DNA of 64,000 nucleotides from Sphingobium sp. WTD-1 (lineage in GTDB: Bacteria > Pseudomonadota > Alphaproteobacteria > Sphingomonadales > Sphingomonadaceae): contig NZ_CP119127.1 in NCBI RefSeq assembly GCF_030128825.1, forward strand, positions 1,240,001 through 1,304,000, written 5' to 3'. Numbering within the stretch: position 1 is the stretch's first letter; every line of letters begins with the position of its first letter. Both the position numbers and the translations under genes were made by a program. Below the pieces are notes generated by a model, which saw only the letters and a program-made list of their open reading frames with translations, was not told the DNA's origin and ran no database searches. This document shows, one piece after another, positions 33,857-42,638 of the stretch.

Positions 33857-34423
33857 ATGGACGCCTTGTTGATCGCCCTGCTGGGCTGCCTGTTCGGGGA
33901 AATCGGGGACAAGGGGCAGTTGCTCGTGCTGGCGCTCGCCCATCGTTACCAGCGTGACGGGGCGATCATCGCCGGCGTCGCCGTTGCCGCCATCGCCAAT
34001 GCCGCCCTTTCCGCGGCAGCGGGCGCCTGGATCGGGCCGATGCTCGGCCGTGATGCACGGCTGCTGTTCATGGCGCTGTCGGTCCTGTTCCTGGGCGTCG
34101 GCCTGCTCTGGCCGGTGAAGATGCCCGACACGCTCGACGACTGGCGCATCGGGCCGTTCCTCACCACTGCGCTGGGCGTCTTCATCCTGGGCTTTGGCGA
34201 CGGCCCGCAATTCCTGATCCTGGGCATCGCCACCCGCACGACCGACCCGGCGCTGGCCGCGATCGGCGGCGCGATCGGCGTGATCGCCGCCAGCGTGCCG
34301 GTCATCCTGATGCGCGACCGGTTCCTTTCCGTGCTGCCGGTGCGCGCGATTCGCCTGGTCGGCGGCGGCATCGCCATATTGGCGGGCGCAGGCATGGCGA
34401 TGAGCGCGATCGGCCGGCTCTGA
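33857..34423 (+). CDS. TMEM165/GDT1 family cation transporter (UPF0016)
   Basis: A 188-residue membrane protein with six helices in two similar halves. The first half has the family motif in FGEIGDKGQLL (Glu-x-Gly-Asp-Lys). The second half reads GFGDGPQFL where a second Glu-x-Gly-Asp-Lys/Arg is expected, so the first acid and the basic residue are lost. Members move Mn2+ or Ca2+ across membranes, usually outward. Metal specificity is not readable here. It lies 11 bases after the preceding small gene. Confidence 0.85.
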   Translation: MDALLIALLGCLFGEIGDKGQLLVLALAHRYQRDGAIIAGVAVAAIANAALSAAAGAWIGPMLGRDARLLFMALSVLFLGVGLLWPVKMPDTLDDWRIGPFLTTALGVFILGFGDGPQFLILGIATRTTDPALAAIGGAIGVIAASVPVILMRDRFLSVLPVRAIRLVGGGIAILAGAGMAMSAIGRL

Positions 34424-34492
34424 TCGATTCCCTTCATCAGCCTGACCGATAAATTGCCCAAAGATTTCCGACTTGCGGGGGCACCTTATTGA

Positions 34493-34513
34493 CGGACAAT
34501 CATTATATGTCCG
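34493..34513. promoter_or_regulatory. Palindrome upstream of dps
   Basis: CGGACA (34493-34498) and TGTCCG (34508-34513) form a perfect six-base inverted repeat around an AT-rich nine-base centre, 33 bases ahead of the dps start and probably within its promoter. A stress regulator could bind it, but which one is not evident. Confidence 0.35.
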
Positions 34514-34545
34514 AAATCAATTCCGCCCCAACAGGAGGACAGTGC

Positions 34546-35037
34546 ATGACCGCCCCCGATCTCAAGACGCCCACCGACCTCAAGAGCAATGCCACCAGGT
34601 CGGTCGCAGAGGCCCTGAACGGCGCCCTGGCCGACAGCTTTGCCCTCTATCTCAAGACCAAGAATTTTCACTGGCACGTCTCCGGCCCGCATTTCCGCGA
34701 CTATCATCTGATGTTTGACGAGCAGGCGACCGAGATTCTGGGCGTGACCGACCTGATCGCCGAGCGCGTGCGCAAGACTGGCAATACCACGCTGCGTTCG
34801 ATCGGCGACGTCGCCCGTCACCAGAGCGTCAAGGACAATGACGCCGATTTCGTCAGCCCGGCCGACATGCTCAAGGAACTGCGCGACGACAATCTGGCGC
34901 TGGTCGAAACCTTCCGCGCGGTGAAGGCCGCCGCCACCGAGGCAGGCGACAATGCGACCGAAGGCATTGTCGACGACTGGACCGACCAGGCCGAACAGCG
35001 CGCCTGGTTCCTGTTCGAAGCCGCCCGCGGCGCCTGA
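34546..35037 (+). CDS. dps: DNA-protecting ferritin-like protein Dps
   Basis: A 163-residue Dps. The ferroxidase residues lie in NFHWHVSGPHFRDYH and the following FDEQATEI, as in all Dps proteins; the N-terminus is short and rich in Lys. Dps forms a 12-subunit shell that oxidises and stores iron and protects DNA during starvation or peroxide stress. The start at 34546 has a strong AGGAGGA eight bases upstream; an earlier in-frame start is unlikely. A long terminator hairpin follows directly. Confidence 0.95.
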   Translation: MTAPDLKTPTDLKSNATRSVAEALNGALADSFALYLKTKNFHWHVSGPHFRDYHLMFDEQATEILGVTDLIAERVRKTGNTTLRSIGDVARHQSVKDNDADFVSPADMLKELRDDNLALVETFRAVKAAATEAGDNATEGIVDDWTDQAEQRAWFLFEAARGA

Positions 35038-35044
35038 CTCTGAA

Positions 35045-35077
35045 AAGGGCCTCCCGGCAAGTCACCGGGAGGCCCTT
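35045..35077 (+). terminator. Terminator after dps
   Basis: A perfect 13-base stem AAGGGCCTCCCGG/CCGGGAGGCCCTT with a seven-base loop begins eight bases after the dps stop; the T-tract is only two bases plus TCTATAT. Confidence 0.8.
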
Positions 35078-35098
35078 CTATATGCGATTGCCTAAAAG

Positions 35099-35127
35099 CC
35101 GTTCGCTTCGAGCCTGTCGAGAAGCGG
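35099..35127. repeat. REP-like repeat, family B (single arm)
   Basis: CCGTTCGCTTCGAGCCTGTC followed by GAGAAGCGG resembles the left arm of the repeats at 55651 and 62650 (CCGTTCG..CTGAGC..GTCGAAG). Here the arm folds on itself (CGCTTC/GAAGCG) and no second arm is present. Confidence 0.55.
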
Positions 35128-35133
35128 TCAGCG

Positions 35134-35604
35134 CTACGCCTCGTCCACCACCCCGATCGCCACGATCTCGATCGCGCCGTCCTTGCCGGCAAAGTCGACC
35201 GTCTCGCCGATTTCGGCGTCCATCATCGCGCGGGCCAGCGGTGCGGAAAAGCTGATCCGCCCCTCATGCGGATCGGCCTCGTCATCGCCGACGATCGCCA
35301 CGGTCTTCTCCTGCCGGTTCAGCCGATAGGTCACCCGCGTGCCGAACGCGACCGCTTCGCCATCAGGGGCCGGGCGCAGTTCCGCCGTCGCCAGCCGCGT
35401 GCGCCAATAGCGCAGCACCCGCTTGTGCTTCTTGGCGGCTTCCTCGTCCATCGCAGCGGTGTCGATCGCTTCCAGCGTCGCCACCTGTTCCTGCGTCAGC
35501 CGCAATCCGCGCGCCGTGACCCAGTTCGGCCCCAGCGGGATCGGCAGCTCGAACTTGGGCTCCATATGCTCATCGTCGCTCTCGCGACGAAAGGCGACAC
35601 TCAT
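35134..35604 (-). CDS. GreA/GreB-family transcription elongation factor-like protein
   Basis: A 156-residue protein. The C-terminal half has the FKBP-like GreA/GreB fold (VAFGTRVTYRL, IVGDDEADPHEGRISFSAPLA, IGETVDFAG), where the ISFSAPLA segment is diagnostic. The N-terminal part is shorter than the long coiled coil of GreA (about residues 30-75). GreB-type proteins rescue stalled RNA polymerase by stimulating RNA cleavage; with a shortened coil, this activity is not assured. The gene overlaps the end of the preceding small gene by four bases. Confidence 0.8.
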   Translation of the reverse strand: MSVAFRRESDDEHMEPKFELPIPLGPNWVTARGLRLTQEQVATLEAIDTAAMDEEAAKKHKRVLRYWRTRLATAELRPAPDGEAVAFGTRVTYRLNRQEKTVAIVGDDEADPHEGRISFSAPLARAMMDAEIGETVDFAGKDGAIEIVAIGVVDEA

Positions 35605-35909
35605 CTTGCCTCTCCCAATGGGGGAAGGCCGAGGTCGACGCTGTCGAAATAGGTCAACTGACCGTCCTTATAATAATCGCTGGCTGTCAGTTCCACATGC
35701 ACAATGCCCATGGCGAGGGTCAGCGCCTGGATGCTGTCCACGCCAAAACTATGCCTGCGTCGGGTGCGATCCGGCCATAATATCTCATACTCGCACTTAT
35801 ATTCAGCCGTCGGCATCTGCACGGGCTGATAGAAACGCACCAGCATCAGCTGGCCGGCACATGAAAATTCTCGTTCGACAAAGACCGGCGATTCGCCGTC
35901 AGTCTTCAT
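35601..35909 (-). CDS. Unrecognised 102-residue protein
   Basis: I cannot name this protein. It is mostly beta strand ([35 protein letters not shown]), ending with a helix-rich part ([19 protein letters not shown]). It may belong to a small sphingomonad-type domain family. No signal peptide or membrane segment is seen. Its start lies inside the end of cobT (11-base overlap) and its end overlaps the GreB-like gene by four bases, so it is part of the cobT operon. Confidence 0.7.
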   Translation of the reverse strand: MKTDGESPVFVEREFSCAGQLMLVRFYQPVQMPTAEYKCEYEILWPDRTRRRHSFGVDSIQALTLAMGIVHVELTASDYYKDGQLTYFDSVDLGLPPLGEAR

Positions 35910-37725
35910 CGAACAGGCCTGCCAACTGCTCCACCATCGTGCCGCCCAATTGTTCGGCGTCCATGATGGTCACGGCGCGGCGATAATAGCGGGTGACGTC
36001 ATGGCCGATGCCGATCGCCACCAGTTGCACCGGCGACCGGTTCTCGATCCAGTCGATCACCTGGCGCAGATGCCGTTCCAGATAGGTGCCGCTATTGACC
36101 GACAGGGTGCTGTCGTCGACCGGCGCCCCATCGGAAATCACCATCAATATGCGCCGCTCCTCGGGCCGGGCGATCAACCGCGCATGCGCCCACAGCAGCG
36201 CCTCGCCGTCGATATTTTCCTTCAGCAGCCCTTCGCGCATCATCAGGCCCAGATTCCTGCGCGCCCGGCGCCAGGGTTCGTCGGCCTTCTTGTAGATGAT
36301 GTGGCGCAGGTCGTTGAGCCGCCCCGGCATCGGCGGACGCCCCGCCGCCAGCCAGTCCTCGCGGCTCTGTCCGCCCTTCCAGGCGCGCGTGGTGAAGCCG
36401 AGGATTTCGGTCTTCACGCCGCAGCGTTCCAGCGTGCGGGCCATGATGTCGGCGCTGATCGCGGCGATGCTGATCGGTCGGCCGCGCATCGAGCCGCTAT
36501 TGTCGATCAACAGGGTGACGACGGTATCGCGAAACTCCGTGTCGCGCTCGATCTTGTAGGTCAGCGACCGGGTCGGGTCGATCACGATCCGCGCCAGCCG
36601 CGCCGCGTCGAGAATCCCTTCCTCCTGGTCGAAATCCCACGACCGCAGCTGCTGTGCCATCAACCGGCGCTGCAACCGGTTGGCAAGCTTGGTGACGGCC
36701 CCCTGCAAGGACACAAGCTGCTGGTCCAGGAAACCGCGCAGCCGGTTCAGCTCATCCTCGTCGCACAGGTCGTCGGCGGTGACGACCTCGTCATGCTTCT
36801 GGGTATAGGATTTATAGTCGAAGCCGGGGGGCAGGTCGGATGTCGGCCGATTGGGCCGCACCGGCATCATGCCTTCCTCGCCCATATCGTCGGCGCCGTC
36901 TTCCGCGTCGGCGTCGAACTCCTCGCTATAGTCGGTGTCGCCCTCTTCGGTCTCACCGCCCTGATCCTCGGACCGGGCCTCGGCGTTCATGTCGCTGTCG
37001 CCCGATTCCTCCTGGCCGGAATCGCCTTCTTCCTGCTCTTCCTCCTTATCCTCGCCCTCATCCTCGGGCTCGGGGTCGTCGGTTTCGGGCGGCACGTCGG
37101 CATCGACCAGTTGCAGATGCTCCAGCATCGCCTGGGTCAGCTTCTGGAAGGCGCGCTGATCGTCGATGGCGAGGCCCAGCGCATCCAGGTCGCTGCCCGC
37201 CTTGTCCTCGATCCACTGGTCGACCAGCTTCATCGCCGGCTGCAATTCCTCGGGCACGGCCTGGCCGGTCAGCCGTTCGCGCACCTTGAGCGCCAGCGCG
37301 GTCGACAGCGGCACTTCGTCCGCCGCCCGTGCCCGGCGGATCGGGTCGGACTTCAGGCGCATCGCCAGCGCCTCGTTCAGGTTCGCGCGCACGCCATCCA
37401 GCGCCCGCGAACCGATCGCCTCGACCCGCGCCTGCTCGACCGCGTCGAACACTGCGCGCGCCACCGCTTCCCCCGGCGCCATCGCATTATGCAGCTTGGC
37501 ATTATGGTGGCGCAGCTTCAGCGCATTGGCGTCGGCAAAGCCACGCGCCAGCGCCACCTGATCGGCGGGCAAAGCGCGGCTGGGCGTCGGCACCTTGATC
37601 GCCTTGCCCACCATGTGCGGCGTGTCGGCGGTGAAGCTCACCTCCACCTCCGCGTCGCGCGTCATCGCCCGCGCGGTACCGGCCAGCACATCCTTGAAGG
37701 CATCGAGGGGGGAACGTTCGGTCAC
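35899..37725 (-). CDS. cobT: Cobaltochelatase subunit CobT (VWA protein)
   Basis: A 608-residue protein if started with the GTG at 37725, which overlaps the OsmC stop by four bases and gives [17 protein letters not shown] long acidic linker (about residues 235-310; [17 protein letters not shown]) separates a helical N-terminal domain from a C-terminal VWA domain with the MIDAS motif DNSGSM. CobT works with AAA+ CobS and the catalytic subunit CobN to insert cobalt into hydrogenobyrinate diamide in aerobic vitamin B12 synthesis. CobN is not in this window, so the partner enzyme is elsewhere or different. Confidence 0.93.
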   Translation of the reverse strand: MTERSPLDAFKDVLAGTARAMTRDAEVEVSFTADTPHMVGKAIKVPTPSRALPADQVALARGFADANALKLRHHNAKLHNAMAPGEAVARAVFDAVEQARVEAIGSRALDGVRANLNEALAMRLKSDPIRRARAADEVPLSTALALKVRERLTGQAVPEELQPAMKLVDQWIEDKAGSDLDALGLAIDDQRAFQKLTQAMLEHLQLVDADVPPETDDPEPEDEGEDKEEEQEEGDSGQEESGDSDMNAEARSEDQGGETEEGDTDYSEEFDADAEDGADDMGEEGMMPVRPNRPTSDLPPGFDYKSYTQKHDEVVTADDLCDEDELNRLRGFLDQQLVSLQGAVTKLANRLQRRLMAQQLRSWDFDQEEGILDAARLARIVIDPTRSLTYKIERDTEFRDTVVTLLIDNSGSMRGRPISIAAISADIMARTLERCGVKTEILGFTTRAWKGGQSREDWLAAGRPPMPGRLNDLRHIIYKKADEPWRRARRNLGLMMREGLLKENIDGEALLWAHARLIARPEERRILMVISDGAPVDDSTLSVNSGTYLERHLRQVIDWIENRSPVQLVAIGIGHDVTRYYRRAVTIMDAEQLGGTMVEQLAGLFDED

Positions 37726-38144
37726 CGGCCCTCCGGATCGCGCACGCGCGGCACGGCGACGGTCTCGATCTGGGTCTCGACCTCGGTCATCAGCTTGTGG
37801 ACCGGGCATTTGGCCGCGACAGCGATCAGCCTGTCATGCTGCTCGTCGCTCATCGGCCCGGTCACGGCGATACGAGTGGTCAGCCTGTAGATGCCGGCCC
37901 GCTCCTGGCTGGCATCGCGCACCACGCCGACATGGATATTCTCGACCGGAATGCCGTTGCGCTGCGCATACCAGAGCATGGTCATCGCCTTGCACGCACC
38001 CAGCGCCGAATCATACATGTCATGGGGGTCCGGCCCGGCGTCATGGCCGTCCGGCGCCGACATGTCGGCGACGATCTCATGCCCCCGGATGCTGATCCGG
38101 TGCGCACTGCCGCCATTGGGGTCGATCCGTTCGACGACGATCAT
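37722..38144 (-). CDS. OsmC family peroxidase-like protein
   Basis: A 140-residue OsmC/Ohr-fold protein. It has [20 protein letters not shown] near residue 23, the first Cys in [10 protein letters not shown], and the second redox Cys in [10 protein letters not shown], so both catalytic cysteines are present. Such proteins reduce organic hydroperoxides with thiols. It sits between cobS and cobT, overlapping cobT by four bases and 36 bases after cobS. Confidence 0.9.
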   Translation of the reverse strand: MIVVERIDPNGGSAHRISIRGHEIVADMSAPDGHDAGPDPHDMYDSALGACKAMTMLWYAQRNGIPVENIHVGVVRDASQERAGIYRLTTRIAVTGPMSDEQHDRLIAVAAKCPVHKLMTEVETQIETVAVPRVRDPEGR

Positions 38145-38180
38145 GGGTCTGCCCTTTCGTTCAAGGGGCCGTGCGAAGGT

Positions 38181-39188
38181 TCAGTTCGCGCGGCTCGCCA
38201 CGCTCTCGGGCAGATCCTTGCCAAAGACGCGCTGATAATATTCCGCCACCAGCGGCCGTTCCGCCTCATCGCACTTGTTGAGGAAGGACAGGCGGAAGGC
38301 GAAGCCGACATCCTTGAAGATCAGCGCATTCTGCGCCCAGCTGATCACGGTTCGGGGCGACATCACGGTCGAGATATCGCCGTTGATGAAGCCCTGGCGG
38401 GTCAGTTCCGCCACCTTGATCATGCTCTCGACCTCCTTGCGGCCGCCCTCATGGTCGTACTCGCCGGACTTGGCCAGTACCACCTGCGCCTCGGTCGCGG
38501 CGGGCAGGTAGTTCAATGCCACCACCAGGTTCCAGCGGTCCATCTGACCCTGGTTGATCTGCTGCGTGCCATGATAGAGGCCGGTCGTGTCGCCCAGGCC
38601 GACCGTGTTGGCGGTCGCGAACAGGCGGAAATGCGGGTTCGGCCGGATCACGCGATTCTGGTCGAGCAAGGTCATCTTGCCATCGGTTTCCAGCACGCGC
38701 TGGATCACGAACATCACGTCCGGGCGGCCGGCATCATATTCGTCGAACACCAGGGCGACCGGGCGCTGCAGCGACCAGGGCAGCAGGCCTTCCTTGAATT
38801 CGGTGACCTGCTGGCCGTCCTTCAGCACGATCGCGTCGCGCCCGACCAGGTCGATACGGCTGATATGCGCGTCCAGGTTGATGCGGATGCACGGCCATTT
38901 CAGGCGCGCGGCGATCTGTTCGATATGGCTCGACTTGCCGGTGCCATGATAGCCTTGCACCATCACGCGGCGGTTGAAGGCGAAGCCGGCCAGGATCGCC
39001 AGCGTGGTGTCCGGGTCGAACACATAGGCGGGGTCGAGGTCGGGCACGCGCTCGTCGGCCTGGGAAAAGGCCGGAACCTTCATGTCGATGTCGATGCCGA
39101 ACATCTCGCGCACATCGACCTCCCGGTCGGGCGCCTCCATCAGCGTCTCGGAACGGGCATCGGGCTGGATGTTGGAAATGTCGGTCAT
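38181..39188 (-). CDS. cobS: Cobaltochelatase subunit CobS (AAA+ ATPase)
   Basis: A 335-residue MoxR-related AAA+ protein. Walker A is [13 protein letters not shown] and Walker B is [13 protein letters not shown]; a sensor Asn lies in FATANTVG. With CobT it drives the CobN metal chelatase or a related metal-loading step. The pair resembles MoxR/VWA systems, in which the AAA+ ring remodels a VWA-bound client. It is first of the cobS-osmC-cobT group, with the Hsp70-like gene just upstream on the same strand. Confidence 0.93.
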   Translation of the reverse strand: MTDISNIQPDARSETLMEAPDREVDVREMFGIDIDMKVPAFSQADERVPDLDPAYVFDPDTTLAILAGFAFNRRVMVQGYHGTGKSSHIEQIAARLKWPCIRINLDAHISRIDLVGRDAIVLKDGQQVTEFKEGLLPWSLQRPVALVFDEYDAGRPDVMFVIQRVLETDGKMTLLDQNRVIRPNPHFRLFATANTVGLGDTTGLYHGTQQINQGQMDRWNLVVALNYLPAATEAQVVLAKSGEYDHEGGRKEVESMIKVAELTRQGFINGDISTVMSPRTVISWAQNALIFKDVGFAFRLSFLNKCDEAERPLVAEYYQRVFGKDLPESVASRAN

Positions 39189-39274
39189 GTCGTCATCATC
39201 TTCCTGCGAGTCACTCTCGCCCTAAACGATAGGGCAAGGGTGTGTCGAGACAGTGGGGGCTCATCATTCAGCGA

Positions 39275-40567
39275 TCAAGCGGCCCATTCGGTCAGATTGG
39301 CCTCCTGTCCGACCAGTGCCAGTCCATGGGCGATCGATGTCAGCTCGCCGCCGGTCGCGATCCGGTCGCGGCCGAAACGGCGGAAGAAGATATCGCGGAT
39401 CGCCGGGATCAGCGACGATCCGCCGGTCAGGAACACCCGGTCGATGCTTTCCGGGGCGACATTGGCCTTGGCCAGCGCCTTGTCGACGGTCGCCTCGATC
39501 GCGGCGATGTCGGCCGCGATCCAGCGCTCGAAATCGGCGCGTGCAACCTCGGTCTCGATTCTGATGCCGCCACCCTCGAAGCGGAAGGTGGCATTGTCCG
39601 CGTCGGACAGGGCCCGCTTCAGTGCGCCGACCGCATCATAGAGCGGATAGCCCAGTTCCTTCTCGATCACCGTGATCATCCGGCCGATCGCGGCGGGATC
39701 GCGCGCCGCCTTCTGCAATTTGGCCAGCTCGTCCATCGTCCGCCGGTTGCGCATCAGCGCCAGGCGCGACCAGTCGGCGAAATCGGCGAAATAGCTGCGC
39801 GGTATCTCCAGCTCCTTGCCGAAGGAGGTGTAGGCGCCGCCCTTGCCCAGCATCGGCAGCACCAGCTGGTCCATGATGCGATAATCGAACCGGTCGCCGG
39901 CCAGGCCGATGCCCGACGATCCCAGCGGCACGCAGCGCCGCGCCGCGCCCGGCGCCTCGACCCGCACCAGTGAAAAGTCGCTGGTGCCGCCGCCGAAATC
40001 CGCGACCAGGATGGTCGCCGCGCTGTCGAGCCGGCTGGCATAGCTGAATGCCGCGCCCAGCGGCTCATAGACATAATGGATCTCGCTGCCGAAGCCGGCG
40101 AACATCGCATCATAGCGCTGCCGGGCCAGCGCCTCGTCGGGCCGGGCGCCGGCATATTCGACCGGCCGGCCGACGACGATCCGCTCGGGGCGCTTGTCCA
40201 ATGTCCCATCGGCATGGCCGATCATCTTTCCCAGGAACATCTGTCCCAGTTCCTCGAAGCGATAGCGTTTCTCGAAGATGCTGGCGCTCTCGAAGATCGG
40301 ACTGGCCGCCACCGACTTGAAGGATTGCAGGAACCGGCTGTCTTCGGGAAATTCCAGATATTCGCTGATCGCCCAGGGGCCGGCTTCATGCGCCATGCCG
40401 CCCTTCACATGGCTGTCGTGCCAGAAGCACAGGGCAGACCGGAACACCGCGCCGGTCGCCTGCGCACCGGCAAATTCGACCAGTTCCGACTGGCCGGCAT
40501 CGGCGATGGCGGCGACGCTGTTGGTCGTGCCGAAATCAAGGCCCAGCGCGCGGGGCTGATCCTGCAT
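39275..40567 (-). CDS. Hsp70-family ATPase (YegD-like)
   Basis: A 430-residue protein containing the actin/Hsp70 nucleotide fold: LGLDFGTTNSVAAI (phosphate 1), LVADFGGGTSDFSLV (phosphate 2) and FLTGGSSLIPAIRDIF (adenosine). It lacks the substrate-binding domain and helical lid of DnaK, matching the YegD group. The ATG at 40567 follows GGAGAGA; an upstream ATG at 40633 is unlikely. A chaperone-like role is inferred. It lies 86 bases ahead of cobS, and a J-domain gene precedes it on the same strand. Confidence 0.9.
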   Translation of the reverse strand: MQDQPRALGLDFGTTNSVAAIADAGQSELVEFAGAQATGAVFRSALCFWHDSHVKGGMAHEAGPWAISEYLEFPEDSRFLQSFKSVAASPIFESASIFEKRYRFEELGQMFLGKMIGHADGTLDKRPERIVVGRPVEYAGARPDEALARQRYDAMFAGFGSEIHYVYEPLGAAFSYASRLDSAATILVADFGGGTSDFSLVRVEAPGAARRCVPLGSSGIGLAGDRFDYRIMDQLVLPMLGKGGAYTSFGKELEIPRSYFADFADWSRLALMRNRRTMDELAKLQKAARDPAAIGRMITVIEKELGYPLYDAVGALKRALSDADNATFRFEGGGIRIETEVARADFERWIAADIAAIEATVDKALAKANVAPESIDRVFLTGGSSLIPAIRDIFFRRFGRDRIATGGELTSIAHGLALVGQEANLTEWAA

Positions 40568-40744
40568 GGGGTCTCTCCGGGAAAATCGAGGGCCGGGCGC
40601 TATGGCAGCGTCATTCCCACCCGGCAAGGCCATCCTGTCCTACATCGGGGGCTGATGCTAGACCGGATAAGGCTGGGCAGGCGCGCGCAGCAAGATTTCC
40701 AACTCTTGTAACTTGATGTCAAAATAAGCGGGAAATATGCGAAG

Positions 40745-41362
40745 TTAAGCGAACACCGGCGCCTTGCGCAGATGGCCATAGGCCTCGATCACGTCCTGCA
40801 ACTGCCCCTCCTTGGTGCGGTCGCCGCCATTATGGTCGGGATGATAGCGGCGCAGCAATTCGGTATAGCGGGCGCGCAGCGCCTTGCGGTCGGCGTCGAT
40901 CGGCAGGCCCATCACCGACAGCGCCTTGCGATCCTCGGATGACAGGAACTGGCCGTCCTGCCGCACCTGCGCATCGGCCCGTGCCTTGGCCACCCTTTCC
41001 TTGAACTTGGCGCCGATCGCGTCGAGCGGGTCCTGGAAGTCCGACCATTTGGGCGGCGGGCTGGCAGCATTGCTGGAAAAGGCGCGGGTCTCCCGCTCCC
41101 AACCGGCATAGGGGCGCTGGGCCGCGGCAATCTCCTCCGGGCTCATGCCGGTGAAGAAATTATAGCCCTGGTTGAAGGCGCGGACATGGTCCAGGCACAG
41201 CCAGCGCCATTGCGGCCCCTCCTGATGCGACCGGTGGCCTTCCTGCAATGGCGCGCGAAATTCGCCCGGTTCCGGGCAACCGGGCACGGCGCAGGGGCGG
41301 TCGCTTTCCACGCGGCCATGGAAACGGTTGAAACGACGGGTCGAGAAGGGATCGCTGCTCAA
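40745..41362 (-). CDS. J-domain protein (DnaJ-like, C-terminal J domain)
   Basis: A 205-residue protein if started at the TTG at 41362; no ATG lies near. The N-terminal part has a Cys/His group (CAVPGCPEP near residue 19, then WLCLDHVRAFN) that could bind a metal. The J domain is at the C-terminus (about residues 140-205) with RRYHPDHNGGD carrying the His-Pro-Asp that stimulates Hsp70. J-protein plus an Hsp70-like gene suggests a working pair, but YegD types may not use J-proteins. It is divergent from bolA with 45 bases between. Confidence 0.83.
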   Translation of the reverse strand: MSSDPFSTRRFNRFHGRVESDRPCAVPGCPEPGEFRAPLQEGHRSHQEGPQWRWLCLDHVRAFNQGYNFFTGMSPEEIAAAQRPYAGWERETRAFSSNAASPPPKWSDFQDPLDAIGAKFKERVAKARADAQVRQDGQFLSSEDRKALSVMGLPIDADRKALRARYTELLRRYHPDHNGGDRTKEGQLQDVIEAYGHLRKAPVFA

Positions 41363-41407
41363 GATTGTCCTGATGGAATGGCTGGCAAAGCAGCCTATAT
41401 AGGGCGC

Positions 41408-41695
41408 ATGACCACCGACCTCAAAGGCCCTGTCGCCACCGAAATCGAGGCGCGGCTGCGCGCCGCCCTGACTCCTGCCCATCTCGCCGTCATAGATGAC
41501 AGCGAAAAGCATCGCGGCCATGCCGGCCATGACGGGTCGGGCGAAAGCCATTTCACCGTGGAGATCGTCGCCGAACGGTTCGTCGGCCAGAACCGCGTCG
41601 CTCGCCAGCGCCTGGTCAATGCCGCGCTCGCCGACCTGCTGCGCGACAAGGTCCATGCCCTCGCGATCAAGGCCCGCGCACCCGGAGAAGCCTGA
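41408..41695 (+). CDS. bolA: BolA family protein
   Basis: A 95-residue BolA-like protein starting MTTDLKGPVATEIEARLRAA. The conserved His-rich loop (SEKHRGHAGHDGSGESHF) and the FVGQNRVARQRLVNAAL segment are typical. BolA proteins partner with monothiol glutaredoxins in iron-sulfur cluster handling or act as transcription regulators. The gene starts next to a J-protein on the other strand, and pirin follows 22 bases later. Confidence 0.92.
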   Translation: MTTDLKGPVATEIEARLRAALTPAHLAVIDDSEKHRGHAGHDGSGESHFTVEIVAERFVGQNRVARQRLVNAALADLLRDKVHALAIKARAPGEA

Positions 41696-41717
41696 CCCCA
41701 ACGACAGGAGCCGTCCC

Positions 41718-42623
41718 ATGTCGAGCGACAATTTGCTGCTGCAGACGATCACGCCAACGACCCATGATCTGGGCGATTTCAAGGTGCATCGCGCGCTCCC
41801 GGCAAAGGAGCGGACCATGGTCGGCCCCTTCATCTTCTTCGACCAGGCAGGGCCGGCGCTGTTGCCGACGGGGCAGGGGGTGGACGTCCGCCCCCATCCG
41901 CACATCAACCTCGCCACCGTCACCTATATGCTGGAAGGGACGTTCCTCCACCGCGATTCGCTCGGCACGCAGCAGTTGATCGGTCCCGGCGCGGTCAATC
42001 TGATGACCGCGGGCAAGGGCATCGTCCATTCGGAACGCACCCCGCCCGCCGATCGCGGCCATGACAAGAAATTGCTGGCGATCCAGACCTGGCTCGCCTT
42101 GCCGGAGCGCGACGAGGAATGCGATCCCGCCTTCGAGCATGTCGAGGGCGGCGGCCTGCCGGTGCTGGAGGATCATGCTTCCTGGGCGCGGGTCATCATG
42201 GGCACGCTCTGGGGTGAGACGGCGCAGGTCTCAACCTATGCCGACACCATCTATGCCGATATCCAGCTGCGTCCCGGCGGGTCCATCCCGGTCGATGCGA
42301 TTGCGGAGGAGCGGGCGCTCTATCTCTGGCAGGGATCGGCCACGCTCGACGGCATCGAACTGGCGCCCCAGACCCTCTATGTGCTGCGCCCCGGCGTGCC
42401 CGCGACGCTGCACAGCGATCATGGCGCCAATCTCGTCCTGTGCGGTGGCGAGGCATTCGCGACCCCGCGCCATGTCTGGTGGAATTTCGTGTCCTCTCGC
42501 CCGGACCGGCTGATGCAGGCGCGCGAGGATTGGGATGCGATGCGCTTCCCGCTCATTCCGGGCGACGATCAGGAATTTATCCCGATCCCGCAGGGCCGGC
42601 CCAAGACCGTCAGCTACCCCTAA
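41718..42623 (+). CDS. Pirin family protein
   Basis: A 301-residue cupin of the pirin family. The N-terminal cupin has the metal ligands in HPHINLATVTYMLEG and HSERTP; the C-terminal cupin is also present (LRPGGSIPVDAIAEERALYL). Bacterial pirins act as quercetinases or regulators of pyruvate dehydrogenase; the role here is open. ATG at 41718 follows ACAGGAG. It lies 22 bases after bolA and is probably in the same operon. Confidence 0.92.
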   Translation: MSSDNLLLQTITPTTHDLGDFKVHRALPAKERTMVGPFIFFDQAGPALLPTGQGVDVRPHPHINLATVTYMLEGTFLHRDSLGTQQLIGPGAVNLMTAGKGIVHSERTPPADRGHDKKLLAIQTWLALPERDEECDPAFEHVEGGGLPVLEDHASWARVIMGTLWGETAQVSTYADTIYADIQLRPGGSIPVDAIAEERALYLWQGSATLDGIELAPQTLYVLRPGVPATLHSDHGANLVLCGGEAFATPRHVWWNFVSSRPDRLMQAREDWDAMRFPLIPGDDQEFIPIPQGRPKTVSYP

Positions 42624-42638
42624 CGGCCGAACGAAGAT

